From assembly GCA_050257395.1 (NCBI GenBank), contig JBLMWU010000325.1, positions 1 to 37,108 of the forward strand: a DNA stretch of 37,108 nucleotides, given 5' to 3'. Both the position numbers and the translations under genes were made by a program. The notes below the pieces were generated by a model that was given only the letters and a program-made list of their open reading frames with translations, did not search any database and had not been told where the DNA came from. Positions within the stretch are counted from its first letter, which is position 1. Every line of letters begins with the position of its first letter. The stretch comes from JAIRTY01 sp050257395. Its GTDB lineage: Bacteria > Actinomycetota > Actinomycetes > Streptosporangiales > Streptosporangiaceae. Below are positions 24,513 through 33,076 of this stretch, in pieces.

Positions 24513-26907
24513 CCTCCAGGCTCTCGCGCACCGTCTGCGTCATCGGGTGCCGCCCGCCGAGCGACTGCTCGCAGTCCGCCAGGGTGCGCTCGAACAGCGC
24601 GATCGCCTCCGTCATCCGCCGGGCCGTGTGGTAGGCGTGCGCGAGGTTGGCGCGGGAGGTGAGGGTGTCCGGGTGGCCCGGGCCGAGCACCCGCTCATAG
24701 TCGCCGAGGACGCCCTCGTACAGCGGGATCGCCTCCGTCATCCGCCCGGCCGTGTGGTACGCGGACGCCAGGTTGCCGCGGGCGGTCAGGGTGTCCGGGT
24801 GGTCGGGGCCCTGCACCCGTTCCCGGTCGGCGGCGTTGCGCTGGTACAGCGGGATGGCGTCCTTGATCCGCCCGGCCGTGTGGTACACCGACGCCAGGTT
24901 GCCGCGGGCGGTCAGGGTGTCTGGGTGATCGGGGCCCTGCACCCGCTCCCGGTCCGCCAGCACCCGCTGGTACTCCGGGATGGCGTCCTTGAGCCGCCCG
25001 GCGGCGCGGTGCGCGAAGGCGAGCTTGCTGCGGGCCGCCAGGGTGTCCGGGTGGTCGGGGCCCTGCACCCGTTCCCGGTCGGACAGCACCCGCCGGTACT
25101 GGGCAACGGCATCCTTGAGCTGGCCGGCCCCGTGGTAGGCCGCGGCCAGGCTGGCCCGGGCCGTCAGCGTGTCAGTATGCCCGGGGCCCAGCGCCCGCTC
25201 GCAGTCGGCGAGGATGCGCTCGGCGAGCGCGAGGGCCGGCTTGGTCCGCCCGGCGGCCTCGAACGCGGCAGCCAGGTTGGCCCGGGTGGCGACCGTGTCC
25301 GGGTGTGCCGGGCCGAGGACCCGCTCCTGCTCGGCGGCGGTGTGCTCGTACAGCGGGATCGCCTCGGCGAGCCGCCCGGCCCGGTGGTAGGCGTGCGCCA
25401 GGCTGCTGCGCGTCGCCAGCGTGTCCGGGTGCCCGGGCCCGAGGGCCTGCTCCTGCTCGCTGAGCTGGTGCTGGTACAGGCCGATCGCGTCGTCGGCCCG
25501 GCCCGCGCCGACATAGGCGGCGGCCAGGTTGTCGCGGGCCAGCAGGGTCAGGGCGTGGTCCGGGCCCAGCACCCGGCCGCCGGTCGTGATCATCTCCTGC
25601 CAGTAGCCGATGGCGGCGCCGTGCAGCCCGTCGTCAGCCAGGCTGCGGCCGGCCCGGACCAGCACCGCGTGGTTGCCGGTGGTCCACAGCAGGTCCCCGG
25701 TGACCGCGCTGAGCCGGGTCACCGCGTCCCGCAGGGACTGGCTGAGCAGCGGCTCCGCGTCCTGGGCGGGCCAGGCCTCGCCGATGGCGGCGGCCGTGGC
25801 CAGCGCCGCCCGCTCGTACTCGGCGGCGGACAGGTAGCCGCGGACCGCTGACTGCACCACCGGGTGCACCCGCACGGTGCGGGCCGTGCTGCCGGGGTCG
25901 ACGGACACCAGGCTCAGCCGGGCGAGGTTGCCCACCGCGCTGCGGACCACGGCGGCCGCGCCGGCCGGGTCCGTGCTGCGCTGGCCGGTGACGTATTCAC
26001 AGGCCGCCGGGCTGGTCAGCAGGGCGGCCGGGATGCCGCCGGGGTCCAGCAGCGAGATCAGCACCAGCGCGGGCCAGGCCAGCCCGGACGGGGCGACCTG
26101 GTTGGCGCGGTCCACGGCCAGCGTCCAGCAGACCGTGACCGGCGGGACCGGCCCAGCGCCGGGCGCCCCGGCGAGCTGCTCCCGCCGCTCGGCGAACCCG
26201 GCCCGGTACTCGCGGCAGCCGACCCCGCTCTCCGCCATCAGGGATGCCGCCAGGGCCAGGCTGAGCGGGTGGAACCCCAGGTCCTCGGCCAGGTCCAGGG
26301 CGCCGATCCGCTGGTCCGGGTAGCTGAGCCGCCCGCTCAGGAAGGCCAGCGCCTCGCGGCGGGAGAAGCCGCCCACCCGGACCGCCTCCCGGCGCACGCC
26401 CAGCAGGGCCGGGTCGGCGCCCGCCGTGGTGACCAGCACCTGCCCGGCCGGCCCGGCCGGCCACAGCTGGTCCACCCCGGCCAGGTCGGCGAGGTCGTCG
26501 AGGACCACCAGCCACGGCCGGCTGGTGGCCGCCAGCCAGGCCAGGAAGCGCTCCGCGGCCTGCCCGGGGTCATCGCCGGGAGCGGCCGCCGCCACGTCCA
26601 CCGCGGCCTGCGCCAGCCCGGTCACGATGGCCGCCCGGCTGCCGGCGTTGATCCACACCACCAGGTCCGCGGCGCCGGCCTGCAGGGCGGCGGCCGCGGC
26701 ACTGGCCGCCAGCTGTGTCTTCCCGGTGCCCCCCAGCCGGGCCAGGCCGAGCGCGGCCCGCTCGTCCCCGGGCACCAGCACGGTGACCGCGCCCGGCTCG
26801 ATCGCACCCGGCCGGCCGGTCCCCGTCTCCGGCCGCGGGTGGAAAAACTCGTCCAGCGGTGGCAGCGGCCCAGACTGCACCGGCCAGATCACCGGCTGAG
26901 CTTGCAC
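24499..26907 (-). CDS. STAND (NB-ARC-like) ATPase with C-terminal tandem TPRs
   Basis: An 802-residue protein in two parts. The first holds a nucleotide-switch ATPase with P-loop LGGTGKTQ (Lys63-Thr64), Walker B WLVVLDDLADL (Asp137-Asp138), VLVTTAG as sensor 1 and HPLSLALA in place of the GLPLAL motif. The second half (from about residue 440) is a run of 42-residue TPR units of the kinesin-light-chain kind, each with GPDHPDTL-like linkers. STAND proteins sense a ligand through the repeats and oligomerise on ATP binding. No enzymatic or DNA-binding effector domain is visible at the N-terminus. GTG 26907 has GAGGAGG upstream. ATG 26997 is an alternative. Possible signalling or defence role, unproven. 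Confidence 0.85.
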   Translation of the reverse strand: MQAQPVIWPVQSGPLPPLDEFFHPRPETGTGRPGAIEPGAVTVLVPGDERAALGLARLGGTGKTQLAASAAAAALQAGAADLVVWINAGSRAAIVTGLAQAAVDVAAAAPGDDPGQAAERFLAWLAATSRPWLVVLDDLADLAGVDQLWPAGPAGQVLVTTAGADPALLGVRREAVRVGGFSRREALAFLSGRLSYPDQRIGALDLAEDLGFHPLSLALAASLMAESGVGCREYRAGFAERREQLAGAPGAGPVPPVTVCWTLAVDRANQVAPSGLAWPALVLISLLDPGGIPAALLTSPAACEYVTGQRSTDPAGAAAVVRSAVGNLARLSLVSVDPGSTARTVRVHPVVQSAVRGYLSAAEYERAALATAAAIGEAWPAQDAEPLLSQSLRDAVTRLSAVTGDLLWTTGNHAVLVRAGRSLADDGLHGAAIGYWQEMITTGGRVLGPDHALTLLARDNLAAAYVGAGRADDAIGLYQHQLSEQEQALGPGHPDTLATRSSLAHAYHRAGRLAEAIPLYEHTAAEQERVLGPAHPDTVATRANLAAAFEAAGRTKPALALAERILADCERALGPGHTDTLTARASLAAAYHGAGQLKDAVAQYRRVLSDRERVQGPDHPDTLAARSKLAFAHRAAGRLKDAIPEYQRVLADRERVQGPDHPDTLTARGNLASVYHTAGRIKDAIPLYQRNAADRERVQGPDHPDTLTARGNLASAYHTAGRMTEAIPLYEGVLGDYERVLGPGHPDTLTSRANLAHAYHTARRMTEAIALFERTLADCEQSLGGRHPMTQTVRESLEAVRG
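24540..25590 (-). repeat. Eight 126-nt tandem repeats encoding TPR units
   Basis: The marker GTGTC recurs at 24665, 24791, 24917, 25043, 25169, 25295 and 25421, always 126 bases apart, with a weaker eighth copy near 25547. Neighbouring units between about 24,780 and 25,060 are most alike, suggesting recent duplication or gene conversion within the gene. Confidence 0.85.
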
Positions 26908-27129
26908 GTTGACAGGCCCTCCTCGGGCGGGGCGGCGGGGCGGGGAACCGGCCGGGCCGCGGGCGGCAGTGGCCGCAGGCCGGTCCATAACGGACATCAC
27001 ATTACGGTGATAGCGGGATGCACAGGTGTGATCCAGGCACTTTCTGAATCGTGCAATCGATCTATTTTCGCCCACGGCCCGGGGATTGCGGCCGGCCGTT
27101 CCGCGGGGGCGATGACGGGGCGGGGAACG

Positions 27130-28020
27130 CTACACGCGGGCCGGGTCCGGGGTGCCGTGCGCCTGCCCGCCCAGCCGCTCCAGCAGTTCCCGCCGCCACG
27201 CCTCGGTCTGCCGCACCTGGTTGAACGTGTACAGGTGCAGCCCGGCCACGGCCGCGGCGGGCGAGGCCAGCGTGCCAGCCGCGCGGGCGAGGAAGCGCTC
27301 CGGCTGGTAGCCGCCGGGCGTGCCGAGCCGCAGGAACATGTCGGCGTGCCCGCGCAGGAACCGGGCCGACTCGGTGGCGCCGGCCTTGGCCGCCATCTTG
27401 AGCAGCCTGGCCCGCTCCACCGGGCCGGGCAGGCCGACGAAGATCGGCAGGGTCACCCCGCGCGCCCGCACCCGGGTGATCCACTGGCGCAGGACCGCCG
27501 GGTCGAAGCACAGGTTGCTGACGATGTACGTCGCGTGCCGCCGCTTGTCCCACATGGCCTGGATGGTGACGTCGTCGCCGATCCGCGGGTGGCTCTCCGG
27601 GTACCCGGTGATGCCGGTGTGCGCGAACGGGCGCTCCAGCTGGGTGAGCCGCTCCAGCACCGGCAGCGCGCCGTCGAACTGCCCGGCGGGCGGGTCGGCG
27701 TCGCCCGCCGGGACGAACACGTCCTCCACCCCGCACGCCAGCAGCCGCTCCACCAGTTCCGACAGGTGCGCGCCGTCGCGGATGAGCCGGGCCGACAGAT
27801 GCGGCACCACCCGGTAGCCGCCCGCGGCGAGCCGCTCGGTCAGGCCGACCGTGGCCTCCAGCCCCTTGGCCGGCGACGCGGTCACCGTCACCGTCGCGCC
27901 GGGCGGCAGCGCGCTGGCGACCGCGTCCGCCACGCTGCCCGCCGGGAACACCTCGAACCGCGGGTTCTCCAGCAGCCGCGCCACCGCGGTCAGCCTGCTC
28001 CCGCCCAGCAACCGCCGCAT
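27130..28020 (-). CDS. Short MetF-like methylenetetrahydrofolate reductase
   Basis: A 296-residue protein of the methylenetetrahydrofolate reductase fold. Landmarks are FEVFP with Glu23 at the place of the catalytic Glu of E. coli MetF, PHLSAR (73-78) in place of PHLTC, VPAGDADPP with Asp107 at the flavin-contacting RGD position, and FAHTGITGYPESHP. The sequence is clearly divergent from housekeeping MetF. As last gene of the corrinoid operon it probably interconverts methyl-THF and methylene-THF. In an aerobe degrading methylated amines the oxidative direction is likely, though direction and cofactor are inference. GAGGGGGC precedes the ATG, and it overlaps the DUF1638 gene by 31 bases. Confidence 0.85.
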   Translation of the reverse strand: MRRLLGGSRLTAVARLLENPRFEVFPAGSVADAVASALPPGATVTVTASPAKGLEATVGLTERLAAGGYRVVPHLSARLIRDGAHLSELVERLLACGVEDVFVPAGDADPPAGQFDGALPVLERLTQLERPFAHTGITGYPESHPRIGDDVTIQAMWDKRRHATYIVSNLCFDPAVLRQWITRVRARGVTLPIFVGLPGPVERARLLKMAAKAGATESARFLRGHADMFLRLGTPGGYQPERFLARAAGTLASPAAAVAGLHLYTFNQVRQTEAWRRELLERLGGQAHGTPDPARV

Positions 28021-28622
28021 AACCGCCCCCTCGCGCCAGGGTCACCGGCGGCGGCTGCCAGCAGCCGCGCCAGTTCCGCCTCCAGGCGGGCGGTGCCGGT
28101 GTCCACCACGGTCAGCGGCAGGCCGAAAAGCCCTGCCACCCGCGCGGCCTCCGCGTCCAGCGCGGCGTCGCGCTGCTGGGCGAGCCACACCAGCCGCCGG
28201 TAGTGGCCGAAGTAGTCCGGCCACAGCTGCGGGTGCCGGTCCAGCCCCAGCTCGGCCAGCACGGTCCGGCGGAACGTGCGCACCAGGAAGTCGGTCAGCA
28301 CGTAGGTGCCCGGCTCGGACCCGAACTCCGCGCGCATCCGCTCCGGCCCGGCGAGCACGTCGTAGCAGTGCAGGCCGGGCAGCCGGGTCAGGCCCAGCCG
28401 GGCGCACAGCCCGTCCAGCGCGCCGTAGGTCCCGCAGTCGGCGTACCCGAGCGCCACCCGCTGCCCGCGGGCCAGCGCCGCCACCGCCAGCCGCTCGGCC
28501 TCGGCCGCGATCCGCTCCGGCCGGTTGTGCAGCAGCGCGGGCAGGCAGCGCAGTTCCAGCCGCCAGCCGCGGCGGGCCGCCAGGTCGCGGATGTGCCCGC
28601 CCAGCGCCCCGCACGCGATCAC
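27990..28622 (-). CDS. DUF1638 protein of unknown function in the corrinoid operon
   Basis: A 210-residue protein that I recognise as DUF1638 from its opening VIACGALGGHIRDLA, then LHNRPERI, GYADCGTYG and GLHCYDVLAG. Cysteines 4, 26, 63 and 86 and histidines 32 and 85 lie in the conserved blocks and could bind a metal, heme or corrinoid. That is inference. DUF1638 genes occur near methylamine-type methyltransferase genes in methanogens and other bacteria. GTG 28622 puts the first beta strand at the N-terminus, with a 34-base gap from the activator gene. The frame stays open to ATG 28724 inside that gene. Function unknown. Confidence 0.78.
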   Translation of the reverse strand: MIACGALGGHIRDLAARRGWRLELRCLPALLHNRPERIAAEAERLAVAALARGQRVALGYADCGTYGALDGLCARLGLTRLPGLHCYDVLAGPERMRAEFGSEPGTYVLTDFLVRTFRRTVLAELGLDRHPQLWPDYFGHYRRLVWLAQQRDAALDAEAARVAGLFGLPLTVVDTGTARLEAELARLLAAAAGDPGARGRLCGGCWAGAG

Positions 28623-28656
28623 CAGGGGCGCGGCGCCGGCGCCGGGGGCGGTTCGT

Positions 28657-30537
28657 TCACTCCGGGAAGGGGAGCTGGTCGACGAACCGGTCGTTGAAAT
28701 CGGCGCGGTCGGAGAGCTCGACATACCTCACCTCCTCCAGCAGGGCGAGGCCGCCGGCCCGCTCGCGGAGGCTGAGCAGCGCCATCTTCGCGCCTTCGCC
28801 GGCCACGTTGCCGGCGCTGACGACCCGCAGCACCGGCAGCTTCGGCACCAGGCCGAGCCGGATCGCGCTGGCCGGGGACAGGTAGCTGCCGAACGAGCCG
28901 GCCAGCAGCACCTGCTGGACGTCGCCGGGCCGCAGCCCGGCCTCCTCCATCAGGATCTGCCAGCCGGTCGCGATCGCCGCCTTGGCGAACTGCAGCTCCC
29001 GCACGTCCCGCTGCGACAGGTACACCGAGTGCGCCACGTCGCCGGGCTCGGCCAGCCAGTGGAGAACGAAGACCCGTTCGTCACCCAGGCGGGTCAGCCG
29101 GTCCGCCAGGCCGGGGGCCAGCGACGCCGCCGCCTCCTCGGGCACCAGCCGGCCGGAGGAGTCCAGCAGCCCGGTGGCCACCAGCCCGGTGACGGCATCG
29201 ACCAGGCCGGACCCGCACAGCCCGGCCGGCTTCGTGTCGCCGATCACGGTCAGGTCCAGCCCCTGGGCGGTCATGGTGACGGCCTCGATCGCGCCGTCGG
29301 CGGCGCGCATGCCGCACCGGATCGCCGCGCCCTCGAACGCGGGCCCGGCCGGCGCGGCGGTGGCGAGCAGCCATTCGGCGTTGCCGAGCACGATCTCGCA
29401 GTTGGTGCCGATGTCGATGAACAGCCGGGTGCGCCGGTCGCGGTCCATGCCCGAGGCGAGCAGCCCGGCGGTGATGTCGCCGCCCACGTAAGCACCGAAC
29501 GACGGGAACACCACCGCCCGCGCCCGCGGGTGCACCGGCAGGCCGAGGTCGGCGGCGAGGATCTCCGGCAGCAGCCGGGCAGACATGATGAACGGCGCCA
29601 CGCCCAGCGGCTCCGGGTCGATGCCGAGCACCAGGTGGGTCATGGTCGCGTTGCCGGCGAGGGCGACCTCGTAGACCTCGGCGGGGTCCACGCCGCCCCG
29701 CTCGCACACGGACGCGGCCAGCTCGGCCAGGGTCTCCTGGGCCAGGCTGGACAGCCGGTCCAGCGCGGCCGGGTCCATCATCACCGCGCTGATCCGGGTG
29801 ATCACGTCGGCGCCGAACGGCTGCTGCTTGTTGAGCATGGACTCCACCGCCACCGGCGTGCCGGTGGACAGGTCCAGCAGGGTGGCGACCACCGTGGTGG
29901 TGCCCAGGTCGAAGGCGATGCCGAAGCGCCGCTCGCTGGTGTCGCCCGGCTCCACCCCGATCAGCACGTCGTCCGCGACGACGGCGGTGACCTGGTAGTC
30001 CGCGGCCCGCAGCACCCGGCCGACGGTGCGCAGCACCGGCAGGTCGACCCGCAGCTCCAGGTCGTCCATGGCGGCGAGCACCCGCTCGATGTCGGTGACC
30101 TGGTCGGACAGGGACGGCTCGGCCAGCTTGAGGTGGCGCTTCTGCACCGCGGGCCGCAGGATGACCTGCCGCCCGACCCCGACCAGGGCCGCCTTGGGCC
30201 GGGTGACCAGCGGCGGCACGTCCACCCGGGCGCCGTCGGCCGCTGGCGCCCGGCAGGCCAGCCGCCAGCCGCCGCGCAGCTCGTCCGCGGAGAACGCGCG
30301 GCTGTCCAGCGACGAGGGCGGCGGCGCGCCCTCCACCAGCCGCACCTTGCACTTCTTGCAGGTGCCGTGGCCGCCGCAGGTGGAGTCGATGGCGATGCCG
30401 TTCCAGCTGGCGGCGTCGAACACGGTGACCCCGCGCGGCACCCGCACCCGCTTGCCGCCCGGCTCGAACACCAGGTCGGCCCGGACCGGACCCGCGGTCA
30501 GCCCGGTGCCGTCGGCAGCCGGCAGTGGCTCGGTCAC
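28657..30537 (-). CDS. Reductive activator of corrinoid protein (RACo-like, [2Fe-2S] + ASKHA/DUF4445)
   Basis: A 626-residue protein. Residues about 20-100 form a plant-type ferredoxin domain with Cys54, Cys60, Cys63 (CGGHGTCKKC) and Cys95 as the [2Fe-2S] ligands. The C-terminal two-thirds is an ASKHA-fold ATPase of the DUF4445 kind with FDLGTTTV, FIDIGTNCEIV, GLCGSGLVDAV and LLAGSFGSYL. RACo proteins use ATP binding or hydrolysis and a low-potential electron to return inactive Co(II) corrinoid to Co(I). Its presence implies that the adjacent corrinoid protein is catalytically used and oxidises in service. The GTG start overlaps the stop of the methyltransferase gene by four bases. Confidence 0.93.
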   Translation of the reverse strand: MTEPLPAADGTGLTAGPVRADLVFEPGGKRVRVPRGVTVFDAASWNGIAIDSTCGGHGTCKKCKVRLVEGAPPPSSLDSRAFSADELRGGWRLACRAPAADGARVDVPPLVTRPKAALVGVGRQVILRPAVQKRHLKLAEPSLSDQVTDIERVLAAMDDLELRVDLPVLRTVGRVLRAADYQVTAVVADDVLIGVEPGDTSERRFGIAFDLGTTTVVATLLDLSTGTPVAVESMLNKQQPFGADVITRISAVMMDPAALDRLSSLAQETLAELAASVCERGGVDPAEVYEVALAGNATMTHLVLGIDPEPLGVAPFIMSARLLPEILAADLGLPVHPRARAVVFPSFGAYVGGDITAGLLASGMDRDRRTRLFIDIGTNCEIVLGNAEWLLATAAPAGPAFEGAAIRCGMRAADGAIEAVTMTAQGLDLTVIGDTKPAGLCGSGLVDAVTGLVATGLLDSSGRLVPEEAAASLAPGLADRLTRLGDERVFVLHWLAEPGDVAHSVYLSQRDVRELQFAKAAIATGWQILMEEAGLRPGDVQQVLLAGSFGSYLSPASAIRLGLVPKLPVLRVVSAGNVAGEGAKMALLSLRERAGGLALLEEVRYVELSDRADFNDRFVDQLPFPE

Positions 30538-31421
30538 GGGCCGGCCTGCGCGGCCACGGCCGCCTGCGCCGCCTGCTGGCGGGCACGGTGCGCGGCGATC
30601 CAGGCGCCGCCCCATTCGTCGTTGCCGAGCAGCAGGTCGCCGGCCTGCACGGCGCGGACCAGCTCCGGCGACCGGGCGTCCATGATCGCGCTGGTCAGCC
30701 CGGCGGTCATGGCCATCGGCAGGAACGCGGCGCCGATCGCGTGCCGCTCCGGCATCCCGAACGACACGTTGGAGGCGCCGAGCGTCATGTTCACGCCGAA
30801 CTCCTCCCGGATCAGCGCGATCGTCTCCAGCGTGCGCACGACCATCGACGTGTCCGCGCCCACCGGCATCGCCAGCGGGTCGATGACGATGTCCTCCAGC
30901 GGGATGCCGTATTTGCCGGTGGCGGTGCCGATCAGCTTGCGGGCGAGCTCGAGGCGGCGCCGCGGGTCCTCGGGGATCTCCTCCTCGTCGTTGGGCAGCC
31001 CGATCACGGCGGCACCGTGCCGGGCGACCAGCGGCAGGATCGCGTCGAGCCGCTCGTCCTCGGCGGTGACGGAGTTGACCAGGGCCTTGCCCTGGTAGGC
31101 GGCCAGCCCGGCTTCCAGCACCTCGATGATCGAGGAGTCCAGGCACAGCGGCAGGTCGGTCAGGCCCTGGATCAGCTTGACCGCCCGGACCATCAGCTCG
31201 GTCTCGTCGGCCAGCGGCGCGCCCATGTTGACATCCAGCACCATGGCGCCGCCAGCCACCTGCTGGGCCACGTCGATCTCGACCCGCGACAGGTCCCCGG
31301 CCCGCAGCTGCTCCTGGAAGATCTTGCGGCCGGTCGGGTTGATCCGCTCGCCGATGATGCAGAACGGCTGGTCCGGCCCGATCACGACCTGGCGGGACGC
31401 GGACGACAGGGTGGTGTGCAC
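30534..31421 (-). CDS. Pterin-binding methyltransferase (MtgA/AcsE/MtrH-like), methylcorrinoid:THF
   Basis: A 295-residue TIM-barrel protein of the pterin-binding (DHPS-like) superfamily. It has FCIIGERINPTGRK at the N-terminus, GGAMVLDVNMGAP, LPLCLDSSI, ALVNSVTAED, IVIDPLAMPVG and LGASNVSFGMPER, all in family order. Relatives such as AcsE and MtgA move a methyl group between tetrahydrofolate and a corrinoid protein. Here the neighbours (corrinoid protein upstream, activator downstream) point to methyl transfer from methylcorrinoid to THF. GTG 31421 follows GGGGAGAGCAC. The gene ends in a four-base overlap with the activator gene. Confidence 0.92.
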   Translation of the reverse strand: MHTTLSSASRQVVIGPDQPFCIIGERINPTGRKIFQEQLRAGDLSRVEIDVAQQVAGGAMVLDVNMGAPLADETELMVRAVKLIQGLTDLPLCLDSSIIEVLEAGLAAYQGKALVNSVTAEDERLDAILPLVARHGAAVIGLPNDEEEIPEDPRRRLELARKLIGTATGKYGIPLEDIVIDPLAMPVGADTSMVVRTLETIALIREEFGVNMTLGASNVSFGMPERHAIGAAFLPMAMTAGLTSAIMDARSPELVRAVQAGDLLLGNDEWGGAWIAAHRARQQAAQAAVAAQAGP

Positions 31422-31447
31422 GTGCTCTCCCCGCTTCCTGGGCGCGG

Positions 31448-32113
31448 TCAGGCCGGCGCCATGGCGCGGCGGCGCTGCAGCAGTTCCTTGGCCCGGGCGA
31501 CCGCCGCCGACGCGTCGGACGCGTACCCGTCGGCGCCGACCACGTCGGCGTACTCCTGGGTGACCGGGGCGCCGCCGACCATGACGATGACCGCCTCCCG
31601 CAGGCCGGCCTTCTGCAGCGCGTTGATGTTCGCCTTGAACATCGGCATGGTGGTGGTGAGGAAGGCGGAGAAGCCGAGGATGTCCGGCTTGTGCTCCTCC
31701 ACCGCGGCCACGAACTTCTCCGGCGCGACCTGCACGCCGAGGTCGATCACCTCGAAGCCGGCGCCCTCGAACATGATGTTGACCAGGTTCTTGCCGATGT
31801 CGTGCACGTCACCCTTGACGGTGCCCATGACGATCTTCCCGATCGGCTCGGCGCCGGTCTCGGCGAGCAGCGGCCGGAGCACCTCCAGCGCGGCGGCCAT
31901 GGCCTTGCCCGCGATCAGCATCTCCGGCACGAAGAAGTCGCCGCGCTCGAACCGGGCGCCGACCTCCTCCAGCGACGGGATCAGCGCGTCGTACAGCAGG
32001 GTCTCCGGGCCGAGAGCCATGCCGAGCCCGGCGTTGGTCAGCTCCAGCACGGTGGGCTTGTTGCCGACCAGGGTGGCGTCGTAGAGCTGCTTGAGTAGCT
32101 CGTCGGGGGTCAT
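31448..32113 (-). CDS. Corrinoid (cobalamin-binding) methyltransferase subunit
   Basis: A 221-residue two-domain corrinoid protein of standard length. The N-terminal helical cap domain (about 1-88) is followed by the Rossmann-like B12 domain. That domain has GDVHDIGKNLV, whose Asp102-x-His104-x-x-Gly107 is the DxHxxG motif with the cobalt-ligating histidine. Later GGAPV and ADGYASDAS complete the family pattern. It would carry the methyl group between the MttB-like enzyme and the pterin-binding methyltransferase. ATG 32113 overlaps the IclR stop by four bases (ATGA), and the next gene follows after 26 bases, so all are co-translated. Confidence 0.95.
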   Translation of the reverse strand: MTPDELLKQLYDATLVGNKPTVLELTNAGLGMALGPETLLYDALIPSLEEVGARFERGDFFVPEMLIAGKAMAAALEVLRPLLAETGAEPIGKIVMGTVKGDVHDIGKNLVNIMFEGAGFEVIDLGVQVAPEKFVAAVEEHKPDILGFSAFLTTTMPMFKANINALQKAGLREAVIVMVGGAPVTQEYADVVGADGYASDASAAVARAKELLQRRRAMAPA

Positions 32114-32892
32114 GCGGCGCCTTCTTTCTGCGGATGCTGCTCGTGCGGGCGGTGCCCGAGGGCCCTGGACAGGGCATCCGCCTCGGCCACGCACCGGGCG
32201 GCGACGTCGGGGATCCGGGCCCGGGTGAGCCGGGTGGCCGGGGCGGACACCGACAGCGCGGCGACCACCGCGCCGCCGTCCCGGCAGACCGGGGCCGCCA
32301 CGGCGACCAGCCCGGGCTCCAGCTCGCTGTCGCTCACGGCCCAGCCGCGGCGGCGCACCCGGGCCAGGTCGGCGCCCAGCGCGGTGCGGCTGGTGACGGT
32401 GCGGGGGGTGCGGCGCTCCAGCCGGCCCGCGGGCAGTTTGGCGGCGCCGTGCGCGAGCAGCACCTTGCCGAGCGCGGCGCAGTGCAGCGGCACCGGGCGG
32501 CCGATCCAGTTCGCGGCGCCGATCACGTAGATGCTGTCCACCTGGGCGATCTGCTCGACCATGCCGTCGCGTTCCACGCCCAGGTTGATGGTCTCGCCGG
32601 TGGCCTTGCCGAGCCGCTCCAGGTACGGCTGCGCCACCGTGGTCAGCCCGGCCTCCGCGCCGCCCCGCCAGGCGTACCGGACGAACATCTCGCCCGGCTG
32701 GAAGCGGCCCTGCTCGTCCCGCCGGACCAGCCCGTTGCGCTCCAGCGCGAGCAGCAGCCGGGAGGTGGTGCTCTTGGCCAGCCCGCTGGCCGCCGCCAGC
32801 TCGGTGAAGCTCACCGGGGCCGGGGCGTGCACGACCTCGGTGAGCAGCATGGCCGCCCGGTCCACGGCCTGGGTTCCGCTGGGACTCGTCAC
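32110..32892 (-). CDS. IclR-family regulator of the corrinoid operon
   Basis: A 260-residue IclR protein. The winged helix (about residues 8-65) includes FTELAAASGLAKSTTSRLL. The effector domain has GETINLGVERDG, WIGRPVPLHCAALGKVLLA (core PLHCAALGKVLL) and GLVAVAAPV. It is the first gene of the operon and overlaps the corrinoid-protein gene by four bases. It lies back to back with the MttB-family gene, so it most simply controls both transcripts in response to the substrate or a pathway product. The start is GTG with GAGG-rich sequence upstream. Confidence 0.93.
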   Translation of the reverse strand: MTSPSGTQAVDRAAMLLTEVVHAPAPVSFTELAAASGLAKSTTSRLLLALERNGLVRRDEQGRFQPGEMFVRYAWRGGAEAGLTTVAQPYLERLGKATGETINLGVERDGMVEQIAQVDSIYVIGAANWIGRPVPLHCAALGKVLLAHGAAKLPAGRLERRTPRTVTSRTALGADLARVRRRGWAVSDSELEPGLVAVAAPVCRDGGAVVAALSVSAPATRLTRARIPDVAARCVAEADALSRALGHRPHEQHPQKEGAA

Positions 32893-33076
32893 TGTGCCGC
32901 CTGCCTGCCTCGATCCCCGCCGGGGTGCCCGCGCTGCCGGTGACCCGGCGAAATTCGCGCTTGTCCCATGTTGCGGAACTTGGTTCTACTATGTGATCGT
33001 ACGGTCGGGGGTTTCGGGCGGTCAAGAATGCCGGGCGCCCAGCAGCGGGCCTGGCCCCGGACCGAGCGAGGTGGCG
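32893..33076. promoter_or_regulatory. Divergent promoter region of the corrinoid operon and MttB-family gene
   Basis: On the plus strand TACTAT at 32987-32992 is a good -10 element, with TTGTCC at 32961-32966 a possible but distant -35. GAAC-TTG-GTTC (32976-32986) is a short dyad directly before the -10. TGTTGCGGAAC at 32969-32979 is repeated in inverse orientation as GTTCCGCAACA at 33079-33089, inside the start of the MttB-family gene. These are candidates for IclR binding. Confidence 0.55.

Noticed and set aside
24540..25590. Regular repeats as a CRISPR array or satellite
   Set aside because: The 126-base period is in frame and encodes 42-residue TPR units within one gene.
25864..28203. 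779-codon plus-strand frame
   Set aside because: Antisense to the STAND/TPR and MetF-like genes. Composition is low-complexity.
32893..33076. Cobalamin riboswitch expected for a corrinoid operon
   Set aside because: I looked for a B12-box-like sequence in this leader and elsewhere in the window and saw none. A covariance-model search would settle it.
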